Assembly: GCF_006385135.1 (NCBI RefSeq)
Contig: NZ_CP041025.1
Coordinates: forward strand, 3,193,501-3,257,500
Length of the DNA stretch: 64,000 nucleotides
From: Paremcibacter congregatus
GTDB taxonomy: Bacteria; Pseudomonadota; Alphaproteobacteria; Sphingomonadales; Emcibacteraceae
Direction of reading: 5' to 3'
In this document: piece after piece, positions 1 to 9,842 of the stretch
How positions within the stretch are numbered: position 1 is the first letter of the stretch
How the letters are laid out: every line of letters starts with the position of its first letter
Made by a program: the position numbers and the translations under genes
The notes under the pieces: generated by a model
Database searches by the model: none
Told to the model about the DNA's origin: nothing
The model's input: only the letters and a program-made list of their open reading frames with translations

Positions 1-1032
1 CATTTTATGGGTAATCAGGTCATCAATATTGATCTTGCCGTCCATATACCAGTCAACGATCTTCGGCACATCGGTGCGGCCGCGTGCGCCGCCGAAGGCC
101 GACCCGCGCCAGACCCGGCCGGTGACCAGCTGGAACGGCCGGGTGGAAATTTCCTGCCCCGCGCCGGCGACGCCGATGATAATGCTCTCGCCCCAGCCCT
201 TATGGCAGCATTCCAGAGCCTGGCGCATGGTATTGACGTTGCCGATACATTCAAAACTGTAATCCGCCCCGCCGTTGGTCAGATCCATAATCGCCTCGAT
301 CAGATCAGGGGTTTCCTTCGGGTTGATGAAATCGGTCATGCCGAATTGCTTCGCCAGCTTGACTTTCGACGGATTGATATCGACGCCGATGATCTTGTTG
401 GCGCCGACCATGCGCGCGCCCTGAATGACATTCAGACCGATGCCCCCGAGCCCGAAGACCACCACATTGCTGCCCGGTTCCACCTTCGCGTCAAAGGCCA
501 CCGCACCGACGCCGGTGGTGACACCGCAACCGATATAACAGACCTTGTCAAAGGGGGCGTCTTTGCGAATTTTAGCCAGGGCGATTTCCGGCAACACCGT
601 ATAATTAGAAAAGGTCGAACAGCCCATATAATGCAGAATCGGTTCACCGTTAAGCTTGAACCGGCTGGTGCCGTCCGGCATCAATCCCTGCCCCTGGGTG
701 CTGCGGATTGACTGGCAGAGATTGGTCTTGGGGTGCAGACAATAATCGCATTCCCGGCATTCGGGCGTATAGAGCGGGATCACATGATCGCCGACTTTTA
801 AGGATTTGACCCCTTCGCCGACCTCCACCACAACCCCGGCGCCTTCATGGCCGAGGATCGCCGGAAAAGCCCCTTCAGGGTCGTCGCCGCTCAGGGTGAA
901 GGCGTCCGTATGGCAGACCCCGGTGGCCTTGATTTCCACCAGAACCTCGCCGGGGCGGGGCCCGTCCAGTGTTACGGTTTCAATGCTGAGAGGTTGTCCG
1001 GCCTTGAAGGCGACGGCGGCGCGAGTTTCCAT
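1..1032 (-). CDS. Class III alcohol dehydrogenase (S-(hydroxymethyl)glutathione dehydrogenase type), C-terminus cut by window edge
   Basis: Zinc-dependent medium-chain dehydrogenase; the class III family oxidises S-hydroxymethylglutathione (formaldehyde detoxification) and long-chain alcohols with NAD+ in the cytoplasm. The 344 visible residues show the catalytic zinc ligands Cys40 (GVCHTD), His62-Glu63 (GHEG) and Cys169 (GCGVTTG), the structural zinc cysteines C92, C95, C98 and C106, and the NAD-binding GLGGIG. The family is about 370 residues long, so roughly 25 are missing beyond base 1. The ATG at 1032 has AGGAAAG about 8 bases upstream. It is transcribed away from the neighbouring flavoprotein gene. 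Family assignment is secure; class III is inferred from overall similarity, and substrate cannot be proven from sequence. Confidence 0.93.
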   Translation of the reverse strand, partial: METRAAVAFKAGQPLSIETVTLDGPRPGEVLVEIKATGVCHTDAFTLSGDDPEGAFPAILGHEGAGVVVEVGEGVKSLKVGDHVIPLYTPECRECDYCLHPKTNLCQSIRSTQGQGLMPDGTSRFKLNGEPILHYMGCSTFSNYTVLPEIALAKIRKDAPFDKVCYIGCGVTTGVGAVAFDAKVEPGSNVVVFGLGGIGLNVIQGARMVGANKIIGVDINPSKVKLAKQFGMTDFINPKETPDLIEAIMDLTNGGADYSFECIGNVNTMRQALECCHKGWGESIIIGVAGAGQEISTRPFQLVTGRVWRGSAFGGARGRTDVPKIVDWYMDGKINIDDLITHKM

Positions 1033-1156
1033 GGGAATGCTTTCCTGTTGCGTATTAATATTACAGCAAAATTTACCGTGAAGCGACGCCGATGACAATC
1101 CCTTTCCACGGTTTTCCCCAAAGCCCCTGTCTTCAGGAGATCTTCACCGGCAAAGC

Positions 1157-1184
1157 TTGACAACCGCCCCCAGTCGTACAATAC
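1157..1184 (+). promoter_or_regulatory. Possible sigma70 promoter for the flavoprotein gene
   Basis: A perfect TTGACA hexamer (1157-1162) is followed after 16 bases by CAATAC, or after 14 bases by TACAAT. It lies about 55 bases before the ATG at 1239 in the 206-base gap between divergent genes. The -35 is good and the -10 is weak, so this is only a candidate. Confidence 0.3.
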
Positions 1185-1238
1185 CAGAAAGAACCAAAAA
1201 AACACTTGATCCCAATCCGACATACAGGAACGACGCCC

Positions 1239-2819
1239 ATGACCCAGGATGCTCTTATTATCGGTGGCGGCCATAATGGCCTTGTTTGCGCCTATTATCT
1301 TGCCCGGGCCGGTCATAAGGTCAGGGTTCTGGAACGGCGCGATGTGGTTGGCGGCGCGGCGGTGACGGAAGAATTTCATCCCGGCTTCCGCAATTCCGTC
1401 GCCTCCTACACCGTTAGCCTGCTTAACCCCAAAATCATTCAGGATATGGATCTTGCGGCCTTTGGGCTCAGGATTGTCGAGCGGAAAGTCAATAACCTGT
1501 GGCCCCACCCGAACGGCGACTTTATCGCCTATCCGGTGGGTGATACCGCCACCAAAGCCGAAATCGCCCGTTTTTCCGAAAAAGACGCGGCGGCGCTTGA
1601 CCGTTACAGCCGCGATATTGAGATGGTCGCCGATCTGGTGCGCGATTTCCTGCTGGAAACACCGCCCAATGTCGGGGGCGGGCTTCGTGATATTTTCAAG
1701 GCCGCCAAATTCGGCAACCGCCTGCGCAAACTGTCACTGGAAGACGAACGGATCGTACTTGATATCTTCACCAAGAGCGTCGGTGATTTTCTTGATCTCT
1801 ATTTCGAAAATGACCATGTCAAGGCCAGCTTCGCCTTCGACGGGGTGGTGGGCAATTATGCCGACAGCCAGACCCCGGGTTCGGCCTACGTTCTGATGCA
1901 TCACGCCTTTGGCGAGGTCAATGGCAAGAAAGGCGTCTGGGGTCACGCCATCGGCGGCATGGGCGCCATCACCCAGGCCATGGCCCGCGCCGTCCAGGCG
2001 CTGGGGGTCGAGATTGAAACCGGACAGGCGGTCCGCGAGGTCATCATCGAAGAGGGGCGCGCCACCGGCGTCCGGCTGGAAAGTGGTCAGGAACACCGGG
2101 CCCGCATCATTGCCTCCAACCTGAACCCGAGCCTGCTCTATTCAAAACTGGTCGACAACCGACACCTGCCGGAAGATTTTTCCCGGCGCATGACCCATTA
2201 CAAGAATGGCTCCGGCACCTTCCGCATGAATGTGGCGTTGAACAGATTGCCGCAGTTCACCTGTCTGGAACAGCAGGACCGCGCCACGGCCGATCATTTG
2301 ACCAGCGGCATCGTCATTGCCCCGACCCTGCGTTATCTGGACCAGGCCTTCCGCGATGCCCGCGAACTGGGCTGGGCCCGGGAACCAATCATTGAAATGC
2401 TGATCCCGTCAACCCTGGACGACAGTCTGGCGCCCGAAGGCCAGCATGTGGCCAGCCTCTTCTGTCAGCAGTTTGATCCGGATGTGGACTGGGACCGTCA
2501 CCGGGAAGACGCCGCCGACGCCATCATCGCCCAGGTGGAAAAATACGCCCCCGGTTTCACCGACAGCATTGTCGGGCGGCAGATGTTAAGCCCGCTTGAT
2601 CTGGAACGCACCTTCGGCCTCACCCGCGGCGACATCATGCATGGTCAATTGTCGCTTGATCAGATGTTCAGCGCCCGGCCCCTGCTGGGTCACGGCAATT
2701 ATCGCGCGCCGATCAGGGGGCTGTATATGTGTGGTTCCGGCACCCACCCCGGCGGCGGCGTGACCGGCGCACCCGGTCATAATGCCGCCCACGAAATCCT
2801 GCGGGATCACAAAGCCTGA
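1239..2819 (+). CDS. Phytoene desaturase-like NAD(P)/FAD-dependent oxidoreductase
   Basis: Flavoprotein of 526 residues related to carotenoid desaturases, CrtO-type ketolases and the PYROXD2 group. The N-terminus has the dinucleotide-binding motif (ALIIGGGHNG, then LARAGHKVRVLE), and the C-terminus ends in the typical second FAD contact (MCGSGTHPGGGVTGAPGHNAA). I chose the ATG at 1239 because ACAGGAA precedes it by about 9 bases and the protein then starts directly before the FAD motif; a TTG 33 bases upstream in frame is less likely. No carotenoid genes flank it, so a carotenoid role is not supported. Many such proteins in this family have unknown substrates. It stands alone between a divergent dehydrogenase and a convergent DUF3422 gene. 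Confidence 0.88.
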   Translation: MTQDALIIGGGHNGLVCAYYLARAGHKVRVLERRDVVGGAAVTEEFHPGFRNSVASYTVSLLNPKIIQDMDLAAFGLRIVERKVNNLWPHPNGDFIAYPVGDTATKAEIARFSEKDAAALDRYSRDIEMVADLVRDFLLETPPNVGGGLRDIFKAAKFGNRLRKLSLEDERIVLDIFTKSVGDFLDLYFENDHVKASFAFDGVVGNYADSQTPGSAYVLMHHAFGEVNGKKGVWGHAIGGMGAITQAMARAVQALGVEIETGQAVREVIIEEGRATGVRLESGQEHRARIIASNLNPSLLYSKLVDNRHLPEDFSRRMTHYKNGSGTFRMNVALNRLPQFTCLEQQDRATADHLTSGIVIAPTLRYLDQAFRDARELGWAREPIIEMLIPSTLDDSLAPEGQHVASLFCQQFDPDVDWDRHREDAADAIIAQVEKYAPGFTDSIVGRQMLSPLDLERTFGLTRGDIMHGQLSLDQMFSARPLLGHGNYRAPIRGLYMCGSGTHPGGGVTGAPGHNAAHEILRDHKA

Positions 2820-2838
2820 CCCGCGACAGATCACCTGA

Positions 2839-4185
2839 CTATACGGCCTTGTCCACATAACGGCGCACCCGATGAATACCGTAATAGACCAGACCAATCA
2901 CAAACGGACTGCAGGCGGCGGTGATGACCGTCGCATCGGGCAGAGGCCAGATTTTTCCGCCGGCCTGCGCAACTATTTTCACAATGCCCAGGGCATAATA
3001 GCTGATGGCGACGACCGATAATCCCTCGACTGTTTGCTGCAGCCGGAGCTGTAACTGCGCACGTCGGTCCATGGATTTGAGCAGTTCCTTGTTTTGGGCC
3101 TGAAGCGTGGTGTTGATCCGCACCTGCAGCAAATTACTGGCCCGGTTGACCCGACGTGACAGGATCGATATCCGTTCATCCATGCTTTCCACAGTGCGCA
3201 TCGCCGGGGCCATGCGCCGATCTATAAAGCTCGACAATCTCTGAATGCCTTCGATATGTTGTTCCTTGATATTATCGATCCGTTTCAACACCAGGGCGTA
3301 ATAGGCCTTTGACGCATTGAAACGAAAGGATGTCTGGGCCGACAGTTGTTCGACCTCCGCCGCAAGGCCGGTAAGGATTTCCAGCAGTTCCTGTTCCTTG
3401 TCTTCATCATGAACATTGGCCATTCGCCCCACATGACGGGCCAGTTTGAGCTCTATCGCACGGGTTTGCGCGCCCACGTCGCCGGTATGGGTCATCGACA
3501 GCAATGCCATCATGCGATAGGTTTCGATTTCCCACAGACGCTGTAAAAGCCGCCCCGTCTGATGACGGGACATGGATATATTCTGAACCAGAATGCGGGT
3601 AAAGCCATCCTTGTGCAGCCGGAAATCCGTCCAGGCCGTGGCGCAGCCCCCGGAAACCCGCGCCCCGATCAGTCCATTGGTGCCGAAAACCTCTTTCAAT
3701 GTTTCAGGATCATAGGGTGCTTCCCCCGTGCTGGCCTGCACCACAAGATGCACCCCGACCAGCATCTGGCCCGGCAGGTTTTTCAGCCAGTGTTCCGGCA
3801 CAACCTGCAAAGCGGAATCCTCAAAAGAATCCTTGCCCGCGCCGTCCCGCAGAAAAGTATAGCTGCTGAATTCCGTATGACGTTCCCATTTCAGCTGGAA
3901 ACTGCCGAAATCGACAATCAGGTGATTTTTGACATCAGAGGACAGGGCGACCCCGTAATGAGCGCATAATTTTTCAAGATGCGCCCATTCTGCCGCCGCA
4001 TCATGCCCCGCGGCACCTTCCGGCCCATGCAGCATGGCGATATTGGTGCAGCGCGCCGGGCTGTTGATGGTGATAAAGGGCCGGCTGTGTACCTCGTTAT
4101 TCAGGGACACCCGGTTGGCATATGGATGAAGTCCCACGTCTGAGCCATCTGAAAAAAGCTCATTACTCCGAAAGTCTGCCGCCAT
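2839..4185 (-). CDS. DUF3422 family membrane-anchored protein
   Basis: The N-terminal part carries the family hallmark NEVHSRPF, and the length (448 residues from the chosen start) fits DUF3422 proteins, which are common in alphaproteobacteria and functionally uncharacterised. The middle is helical and charged, probably coiled coil. Two hydrophobic segments near the C-terminus (around VVAISYYALGIVKIV and VITAACSPFVIGLVYYGI) suggest anchoring in the inner membrane, with a basic tail after them. The start is uncertain: an in-frame TTG at 4242 would add 19 residues, and neither site has a strong ribosome-binding site. It reads in the same direction as the aquaporin gene but is separated from it by a terminator. 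Confidence 0.85.
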   Translation of the reverse strand: MAADFRSNELFSDGSDVGLHPYANRVSLNNEVHSRPFITINSPARCTNIAMLHGPEGAAGHDAAAEWAHLEKLCAHYGVALSSDVKNHLIVDFGSFQLKWERHTEFSSYTFLRDGAGKDSFEDSALQVVPEHWLKNLPGQMLVGVHLVVQASTGEAPYDPETLKEVFGTNGLIGARVSGGCATAWTDFRLHKDGFTRILVQNISMSRHQTGRLLQRLWEIETYRMMALLSMTHTGDVGAQTRAIELKLARHVGRMANVHDEDKEQELLEILTGLAAEVEQLSAQTSFRFNASKAYYALVLKRIDNIKEQHIEGIQRLSSFIDRRMAPAMRTVESMDERISILSRRVNRASNLLQVRINTTLQAQNKELLKSMDRRAQLQLRLQQTVEGLSVVAISYYALGIVKIVAQAGGKIWPLPDATVITAACSPFVIGLVYYGIHRVRRYVDKAV

Positions 4186-4340
4186 ATCACTTGCCTGTTC
4201 GTTGTCCCGATATATTCCATCTACCTCAGTTCCCCAGGCCAAACAATAGTTTTAAATGCAACTAACCAATTCTTATATAACACTAATTTTCTGCAGAATT
4301 ATGACACCGGAGCACCGTTGAAGCCTCCTGTCTCTCACAT

Positions 4341-4376
4341 AAAAAGGCCCGAAGATTTTTGTCTTCGGGCCTTTTA
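4341..4376 (-). terminator. Rho-independent terminator after aquaporin gene
   Basis: GGCCCGAAGA (4346-4355) pairs with TCTTCGGGCC (4362-4371) around a 6-base loop, flanked by A and T runs so that it can work in both directions. It lies 32 bases after the aquaporin stop codon and before the DUF3422 gene. Confidence 0.9.
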
Positions 4377-4407
4377 TACATTCTGATCGTTTTTCAGAGC
4401 GGTATTC

Positions 4408-5100
4408 TTATGCGTCCTTGAACGTCATTTTATAAACCAGTCCGGCCACCACAGCCCCGACAACAGGTGCAAGCCAGAAGATCCAGAGCTGTTCAAGGGC
4501 AATGCCCCCTTCCAGCAAGGCAGGGCCGGTGCTGCGCGCCGGATTGACAGAAGTATTGGTCACCGGGATGGAGATCAAATGGATCAGCGTCAGGCCCAAA
4601 CCAATGGCGATCGGGGCAAAACCGGCGGGTGCTTTTTTGGATGTCGCGCCGAGAATAATCATCAGGAACATAAAGGTCATGACAACTTCCACAACAATGC
4701 CGGTCATCATATTATAACCGCCCGGGGAATGCACCCCGACCCCGTTCGACGCCAGACCCGTGACCATCCCGCCGTCGCCGGAAGCAATAAACTTCAACAA
4801 GGCCGCCGCGAGAATGGCCCCTAAAGTTTGCGCAACGATATACGGCAGCAGTTCTTTCTTGTCGAACTTGCCCGCCATGGTCAGCCCGACAGACACCGCC
4901 GGATTAAGATGACAGCCCGAAATATGTCCGATGGCGTAGGCCATGGTTAAAACCGTCAAGCCAAAAGCCAGTGAGACGCCAAGCAAACCGATCCCCAGGC
5001 CATCACCAAATTTTGCCGCCAGCACCGCACTGCCGCACCCCCCGAGCACGAGCCAAAAAGTCCCGAGCAGCTCCGCCCCTAATTTATTACCCATAGTCAT
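4408..5100 (-). CDS. aqpZ: Aquaporin Z-type water channel
   Basis: Inner-membrane MIP-family channel of 230 residues, the usual length for AqpZ. Both NPA boxes are visible: HLNPAVSVG (N66) and SVNPARSTG (N186), the second followed by the Arg of the selectivity filter (R189). His174 in LIHLIS fits the water-selective filter rather than a glycerol facilitator. Six hydrophobic segments are evident. The ATG at 5100 has GAGGAAG 5 bases upstream; a second ATG two codons later is possible. It follows the amine dehydrogenase operon in the same direction after about 100 bases, but nothing shows a functional link. Confidence 0.94.
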   Translation of the reverse strand: MTMGNKLGAELLGTFWLVLGGCGSAVLAAKFGDGLGIGLLGVSLAFGLTVLTMAYAIGHISGCHLNPAVSVGLTMAGKFDKKELLPYIVAQTLGAILAAALLKFIASGDGGMVTGLASNGVGVHSPGGYNMMTGIVVEVVMTFMFLMIILGATSKKAPAGFAPIAIGLGLTLIHLISIPVTNTSVNPARSTGPALLEGGIALEQLWIFWLAPVVGAVVAGLVYKMTFKDA

Positions 5101-5202
5101 TTTTCTTCCTCATATTTTTATTAATGGAACGAGGATTTTAGCTATATTTCAGGAAAAATGCAATTCTGGAGACATATCGGCGGAACTTATATCTACCGAA
5201 GG

Positions 5203-6306
5203 TTAATCCAGCGTCTCCCGCCGGATCATGCGCAGGGTCGCGGTGCTTTGATCCCCACAGGCGTCCGGCAGATTGATTTGACCGGTCTTGGTCAGGTTTT
5301 CCGTCTCATAGGTGGCGATATCACAGGCCGCGCCGCCGACATACACCTCTGACCCATCTGCAGAAACATTGACCGCATAATAGGTATGATCCTGATCCAC
5401 CCGTTTGGCCAAAGTGTTGGTTTCCAGATCAACCTTGGTCAGCTGGGTATAGGTGCCGAAAGCATGTTTTTTCGTCGGACTGACCACGGTCGAGAAAATC
5501 AGGACAGAGGTATCCTCGAAATCATTGATCTCATACGCCCCGGTCTTCAAATCCAAGGTCAATAACCCGGTCTTGTAAGCCGAAGGATCATCAGCGGCCT
5601 TGTCTGTGCGCACCGAATAAACCGGGGTCGAGAAGATGTCCGTCTGATCCCACAATGGCCAAAAATCCAGCACATCCGGCAGGGACCGGTTTTTCAGGGT
5701 CCAGTTCCTGAGCGGCAAGGTTTCAACGATCTCGCCGGTCATGGGGTCCATCTTGTAAATATCAAAGCCCATGGCATAGAGCCATTTATCATCAGTGGAT
5801 TTCATCAGCATATGAATGCGGCGCGGCGCTTCAAAAGTACGGACCGGTTCGGCATTCAGGCCCGCAGAGGTGTCATAAACCGCCACCCGGGTTGGCAATT
5901 GCTGATATTCCGACAGCAGAACGCGGGTTGACATCTGATAAACATATATCTCCCTGCCGTCACGGCTGATGTCCATGGCGAAGAACGCCTGACGCCGGAT
6001 ATCACCCTCGTTGAAATCGGCCCGAAACACTTGTTCCCCGGTGTCAACGTTGATGCCTGAGATGGATTTCATGCGATTGGTCACCGCGTAGACCACCTGG
6101 CCATCCGGCGACGGAGTAAGCGAATAAACCGTGCGTCCCGCGTCCGGTATCCGGTGACTGCGCACCACTTTCTGCTGCTTCATATCCAGGACATGCAACA
6201 AGCCCGGCTTATTACCCGTGATCAGATACTCGGTCGTTTCCGCCGCCGCGGCGCCGGAAAACGTCAGCAGCACCACCGCCAGAATACAAGAAAAATAGGT
6301 CGCCAT
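5203..6306 (-). CDS. qhpB: Quinohemoprotein amine dehydrogenase, beta subunit
   Basis: Periplasmic seven-bladed propeller subunit of quinohemoprotein amine dehydrogenase (QHNDH), which oxidises primary amines to aldehydes and ammonia. From the ATG at 6306 the protein begins with a signal peptide (ATYFSCILAVVLLTFSGAAAA) and continues with repeated blade-like strands (for example LLHVLDMKQQKVV, VYSLTPSPDGQVVYAV, DISRDGREIYVY). Length is 367 residues before cleavage, as expected. A longer in-frame reading to 6393 would overlap the gamma gene and bury the signal peptide, so I rejected it. It is last in the order alpha-maturase-gamma-beta, 22 bases after the gamma gene. Confidence 0.92.
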   Translation of the reverse strand: MATYFSCILAVVLLTFSGAAAAETTEYLITGNKPGLLHVLDMKQQKVVRSHRIPDAGRTVYSLTPSPDGQVVYAVTNRMKSISGINVDTGEQVFRADFNEGDIRRQAFFAMDISRDGREIYVYQMSTRVLLSEYQQLPTRVAVYDTSAGLNAEPVRTFEAPRRIHMLMKSTDDKWLYAMGFDIYKMDPMTGEIVETLPLRNWTLKNRSLPDVLDFWPLWDQTDIFSTPVYSVRTDKAADDPSAYKTGLLTLDLKTGAYEINDFEDTSVLIFSTVVSPTKKHAFGTYTQLTKVDLETNTLAKRVDQDHTYYAVNVSADGSEVYVGGAACDIATYETENLTKTGQINLPDACGDQSTATLRMIRRETLD

Positions 6307-6328
6307 TGTTAAAATCCCGTCGTTATGA

Positions 6329-6655
6329 TTATCGTTTCGGAAATACCGTTTCCAACTGCCGCCAATCGGCCCCTGCATTGGCTTTATCCGCATCCCAGTC
6401 GGGATAGCTGTTCATCACATCCGGCACCTGGGCCGGCCACCAGCAGGGATCGGAACAGCCGTAAAGATCGGCTTCCATTGGCTGACACAGGGATGCAATA
6501 CCACCAAAGGCATCTACTTCCCAGCCAGGGTCCATGGTCGATGCGCAGCCGGCCACGGTTTGCATGGCCACGACTTCGCGCATGGCCCCGTCATCCGCCG
6601 CATTCTTCAAGGCCTGGGCTTTGATGTTGATCGGTTTCAAATATTTCATCTTCAA
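6329..6655 (-). CDS. qhpC: Quinohemoprotein amine dehydrogenase, gamma subunit (cross-linked, quinone-bearing)
   Basis: Small catalytic subunit (108 residues before processing) carrying the cysteine tryptophylquinone cofactor. Counting from the ATG at 6655, the known cross-link pattern of this subunit is reproduced at exact spacing: Cys37-Glu46, Cys57-Asp63, Cys67-Trp73 (the quinone) and Cys71-Asp79. In characterised enzymes these are residues 7-16, 27-33, 37-43 and 41-49, so the mature chain should start around residue 31 and the first 30 residues form a leader that is not a Sec signal. The start overlaps the end of the radical-SAM gene (ATGA type), so the two are translationally coupled. 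Cross-linking needs QhpD; leader removal is normally done by a dedicated protease that is not found next to this operon. Confidence 0.95.
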   Translation of the reverse strand: MKMKYLKPINIKAQALKNAADDGAMREVVAMQTVAGCASTMDPGWEVDAFGGIASLCQPMEADLYGCSDPCWWPAQVPDVMNSYPDWDADKANAGADWRQLETVFPKR

Positions 6656-8139
6656 ATTCCTCTCTCGAGTGACGTGTAACTTCTCTGGGTCTGCAGCAAA
6701 GTTCTGGGGCTGACGTGGCGTTCGAAATAGCCGGGATTTTCGCGCAGGATCTCACTGTAAACCCTGATCCCGAAATCGATCCAGTCGCGCATCAGGTCGC
6801 AATAATGGTAGGTCGGCTTGTTGATGTCGTCATAGGTCGCGTAAGATTCGTGATAACAGCCGCCGGAACACAGGTTCCGGATCCGGCAGGTGTCACACCA
6901 GGTGCCCTCCCGGTCGGCCCGGCCCTCGAGAAAGGCGCCCAGTTCTTTCTTCTTGATGCCCGTGTCCACCGAGCCATAGGTGTCAATATCCGAGCCGGTG
7001 AAACGGTGACAGAGATTGAGATCGCCTGCGTGATCCACCGCCAGCAGGCCAATACCCGCGCCGCAGGGCAGCGCCTTCTTGGTGCCCTCATACAGATCCG
7101 TCATCAGCTGATGCATGTTGGAAAAACCGGTATTCTCGCCGCGCAGCGCCGCATCGCGGTAAGCAAGGCCAAGGCTTTTCATATTCTCGAACACCTCGTG
7201 CAATTCTGTATTGCTGAGGTTAAACAGCGAAATATCGCCCGAGGTCACCGGTGCGAAGCCCACCTCGGCAAAGCCCAGATCATATTTGAGATGGGCGTGG
7301 ATCGCCTCCACATCCGTGACCCCGGCGGTCAGCGTCACCCGCGCCCCCACCGGCCGGGCGCTATAGCGGTCCAGCAGCATCCGGGCCTTCTTCGCCACCA
7401 CATCATAGGTGCCCTTGCCGCCGATGGTCTTGCGGTTCTTGTCATGCACCGCCTTCGGTCCGTCCATGCTGATGGCGATGCCGAATTTATGGGCGTTGAG
7501 ATAATCGATGATGTCTTCCGTGAGCAGCGTCGCGTTGGTGGTCAGGGAGAAATCCACCTTCTTGCCCAGCGCCGCGCAACGTTCCTCGGCATAGGCGACC
7601 GCGCCCTTGATCAGCGGCATGTTGCTTAACGGCTCGCCGCCGAAAAAGACCACATTGACCCGGTCGCGGCTCGCACCTTCCTTGAGCAAAAGGTCGATGG
7701 ATTTCTTCGCGGTATCGAGGCCCATCAGCTCGCCCTTGGCCGGGGTGGTGAGGTCTTCCTTGTAGCAATAGGTGCAACCGAGATTGCAGCCGGTGTTGAC
7801 ATTGAGGATGATGGTGCTCAAGGGGTAATTCTCGATCTTGACCGGCGGAAAATCCGGCCGCAGGTTTTTGTCGAAATCCGGGCCGTCACCCGTGATGATG
7901 TCCATCTCGAGGAAGTCCTCGACCACGGCGAGGATGTCATCCGGGCTGTGACGGCCTTCAAAGCGGGCCTCGACATCGGCGCAGCTGACCTCGCCCAGTT
8001 CCTTGAACAGGTCGAGCACGTCGCCCGACACCCCGTCCAGATCAAACAGCGACGTCGTCGGGATATGAAACAATATCCGCTGATCCCCCACCGTCACGTC
8101 ATGGGCGTTATGGGCGATAAATTTGAGGCCGCTGGTCAT
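6652..8139 (-). CDS. qhpD: Radical-SAM maturase of the amine dehydrogenase gamma subunit
   Basis: Radical S-adenosylmethionine enzyme with a SPASM domain that forms the intra-peptide thioether bonds of the gamma subunit in the cytoplasm. The SAM cluster motif is C118-x3-C122-x2-C125 ([10 protein letters not shown]), followed by FFGGEPL. The C-terminal cysteines (for example [18 protein letters not shown]) belong to the auxiliary-cluster domain. I chose the ATG at 8139 (495 residues), which has ACAGGA about 10 bases upstream; a TTG at 8163, two bases past the alpha stop codon, would add 8 residues. It lies between the alpha and gamma genes, the usual arrangement. Confidence 0.94.
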   Translation of the reverse strand: MTSGLKFIAHNAHDVTVGDQRILFHIPTTSLFDLDGVSGDVLDLFKELGEVSCADVEARFEGRHSPDDILAVVEDFLEMDIITGDGPDFDKNLRPDFPPVKIENYPLSTIILNVNTGCNLGCTYCYKEDLTTPAKGELMGLDTAKKSIDLLLKEGASRDRVNVVFFGGEPLSNMPLIKGAVAYAEERCAALGKKVDFSLTTNATLLTEDIIDYLNAHKFGIAISMDGPKAVHDKNRKTIGGKGTYDVVAKKARMLLDRYSARPVGARVTLTAGVTDVEAIHAHLKYDLGFAEVGFAPVTSGDISLFNLSNTELHEVFENMKSLGLAYRDAALRGENTGFSNMHQLMTDLYEGTKKALPCGAGIGLLAVDHAGDLNLCHRFTGSDIDTYGSVDTGIKKKELGAFLEGRADREGTWCDTCRIRNLCSGGCYHESYATYDDINKPTYHYCDLMRDWIDFGIRVYSEILRENPGYFERHVSPRTLLQTQRSYTSLERGI

Positions 8140-8165
8140 TGATAGGGGGTTCCTGTCTGTCAAAT

Positions 8166-9761
8166 TTAACGAATAGGGGGGCTGTTCCAGCGCTGAACCG
8201 TGACGATCAGTTGCGCATCCCCCGTGATCAGCTGATCAGTATCTTTCACGGTGGCGACAATCTTCAGGTTTCCCGCATTATTGGTGGCGAACTTGCGGTC
8301 CGGGTTGGGGCCCGCTGACGCCGGCAGATACCGACCTGTATCCGACAAACGTCCGGCGAAGTTGACATCCTTCATGTGCGCCGCTTCTTCATTGAAGGGC
8401 TGCGCTTCCCAGGAGGCCGGCATCAGCCCCACCCGGATATCATCCGCAGTTCCCGGCGTCGCATCGGGCCCATTGAGATACCCGTAAGCCTCGAACTGGG
8501 CGCTAACCGGTGGCGTGCGGCCGCCCCCTAGCCGGGCGATGGTATACTCAGGAAACACCCGCACACTATCCAGCGTGTCATAGACCGTGATGTCCGCCAC
8601 CGCCGCGCCCATCTGGACCTGATAACGCCCGGGGGCCAGATCTTTACCGGCGGTGATTTTCAGGCGGGCCAACGTCGCGCCCTGCACTGTCGCCGCGACA
8701 TCCAGACCCGGATCAGACGTCCTGACGTCACCGGATAATGCCACACCATAAAGACTGATATCCTTCGTCTCGCCCACCCTGATGTAAGAGGAAGACAGCG
8801 CCATGACTTCGGCCACAGCGTCTTTCTCGCGGACGGCGTAAATCTCTCCGCCCCGGTCATAATGCCCCGCCTCATACCAGCGGCCGCGCATTTTCGCACC
8901 ATCTTCGGACAGGGCGTAAACTTCGCGGGTTTCCGTATTGTTCAGCGTACCCGACCCGCGCCATTCATAGCCGGTGTAAATCACCACCTTGCTGTCGCCG
9001 GTCAAGGGCGCCCCCGAAGTGTCCTCCAAATCATAGACCACTTTATACATGTCGCCATCGGGTGAAACCGTCATGCTCCCCTGATATAGCCCCACCCCTG
9101 GACGATGGCCTGCTACCCGCCATTTTCCCACCGGGCTTTTATGATCGGCAACCTGCCACTGCGCCCAAGCCGCGGCCTGAAAAGGATATAGCGTCGCCAG
9201 TTCCTTATAGGTCTCTGTGGTGACTTCCTTCCACCAGAAACGATCCCGGGACCGGGCCTGATATTCAAGAGACGGGAATTGCCCCACATGAAAATGCATA
9301 TGTTTCAGCCAGTCCTCTTCGGTGCGGCGCTGCAGGCCGTAACGGGCATTGGTATGGCACCGGCCACAGAGCGCATCAAGATCGTCATTCACCGCCGTAT
9401 CGACAAAATGCGCCCGCTGCTCCAAAACATACCGGAAAGGCGCGGCCTCTGACGGGGCCAGACCATATTCCGTTGAGAGATATTTTATGATGGCAAAACG
9501 TTCATCACTTTCGAGTTCCAGCCCGTGCAGATGCTGCATGCGAAACAGGGTCATATCCCAGCCTTCCGGCGTCTTGCGCACCGCAGATATCCGCGCCAGT
9601 TTGCCGTCCTCCGACACTTCGTGACAAGCGGTGCAATAGTCATTGACCAGCGCCTTGCCCTCCATATCCTCGGCGAGAGCCGGAGACGATCCTGATGACA
9701 GTATCATCAGGATCATTACAGAGACGAATTGATATATTTTCCCTAGCATGCCTTCACCCAT
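8166..9761 (-). CDS. qhpA: Quinohemoprotein amine dehydrogenase, alpha subunit (diheme cytochrome c)
   Basis: Periplasmic electron-transfer subunit of 531 residues. A signal peptide (hydrophobic residues 11-30, ending ALA) is followed by two heme c sites: C43-x2-C46-H47 (CTACH) and C132-x2-C135-H136 (CGRCH). The remainder is beta-rich, as in the known alpha subunit, which has three beta-barrel domains after the diheme domain. The start is slightly uncertain: ATG at 9761 has no clear ribosome-binding site, and an ATG at 9749 is an alternative that keeps the signal peptide. It opens the amine dehydrogenase operon, 82 bases after a TonB-dependent receptor gene in the same direction. Confidence 0.93.
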   Translation of the reverse strand: MGEGMLGKIYQFVSVMILMILSSGSSPALAEDMEGKALVNDYCTACHEVSEDGKLARISAVRKTPEGWDMTLFRMQHLHGLELESDERFAIIKYLSTEYGLAPSEAAPFRYVLEQRAHFVDTAVNDDLDALCGRCHTNARYGLQRRTEEDWLKHMHFHVGQFPSLEYQARSRDRFWWKEVTTETYKELATLYPFQAAAWAQWQVADHKSPVGKWRVAGHRPGVGLYQGSMTVSPDGDMYKVVYDLEDTSGAPLTGDSKVVIYTGYEWRGSGTLNNTETREVYALSEDGAKMRGRWYEAGHYDRGGEIYAVREKDAVAEVMALSSSYIRVGETKDISLYGVALSGDVRTSDPGLDVAATVQGATLARLKITAGKDLAPGRYQVQMGAAVADITVYDTLDSVRVFPEYTIARLGGGRTPPVSAQFEAYGYLNGPDATPGTADDIRVGLMPASWEAQPFNEEAAHMKDVNFAGRLSDTGRYLPASAGPNPDRKFATNNAGNLKIVATVKDTDQLITGDAQLIVTVQRWNSPPIR

Positions 9762-9800
9762 ATTACTTTATATTGTGTAGAAACATCACCCCAATAAAGT

Positions 9801-9836
9801 GCGGCAGCCACCTCATCAATGAGAGAAAGCTGCCGC
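9801..9836 (-). other. Inverted repeat between TonB receptor and amine dehydrogenase operon
   Basis: GCGGCAG (9801-9807) pairs with CTGCCGC (9830-9836), and inside it CTCAT-CA-ATGAG (9812-9823) forms a second hairpin. It directly follows the receptor stop codon. There is no T run, so it may be a weak terminator, an mRNA-processing site or an operator for the amine dehydrogenase operon. Confidence 0.4.
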
Positions 9837-9842
9837 CAAATT

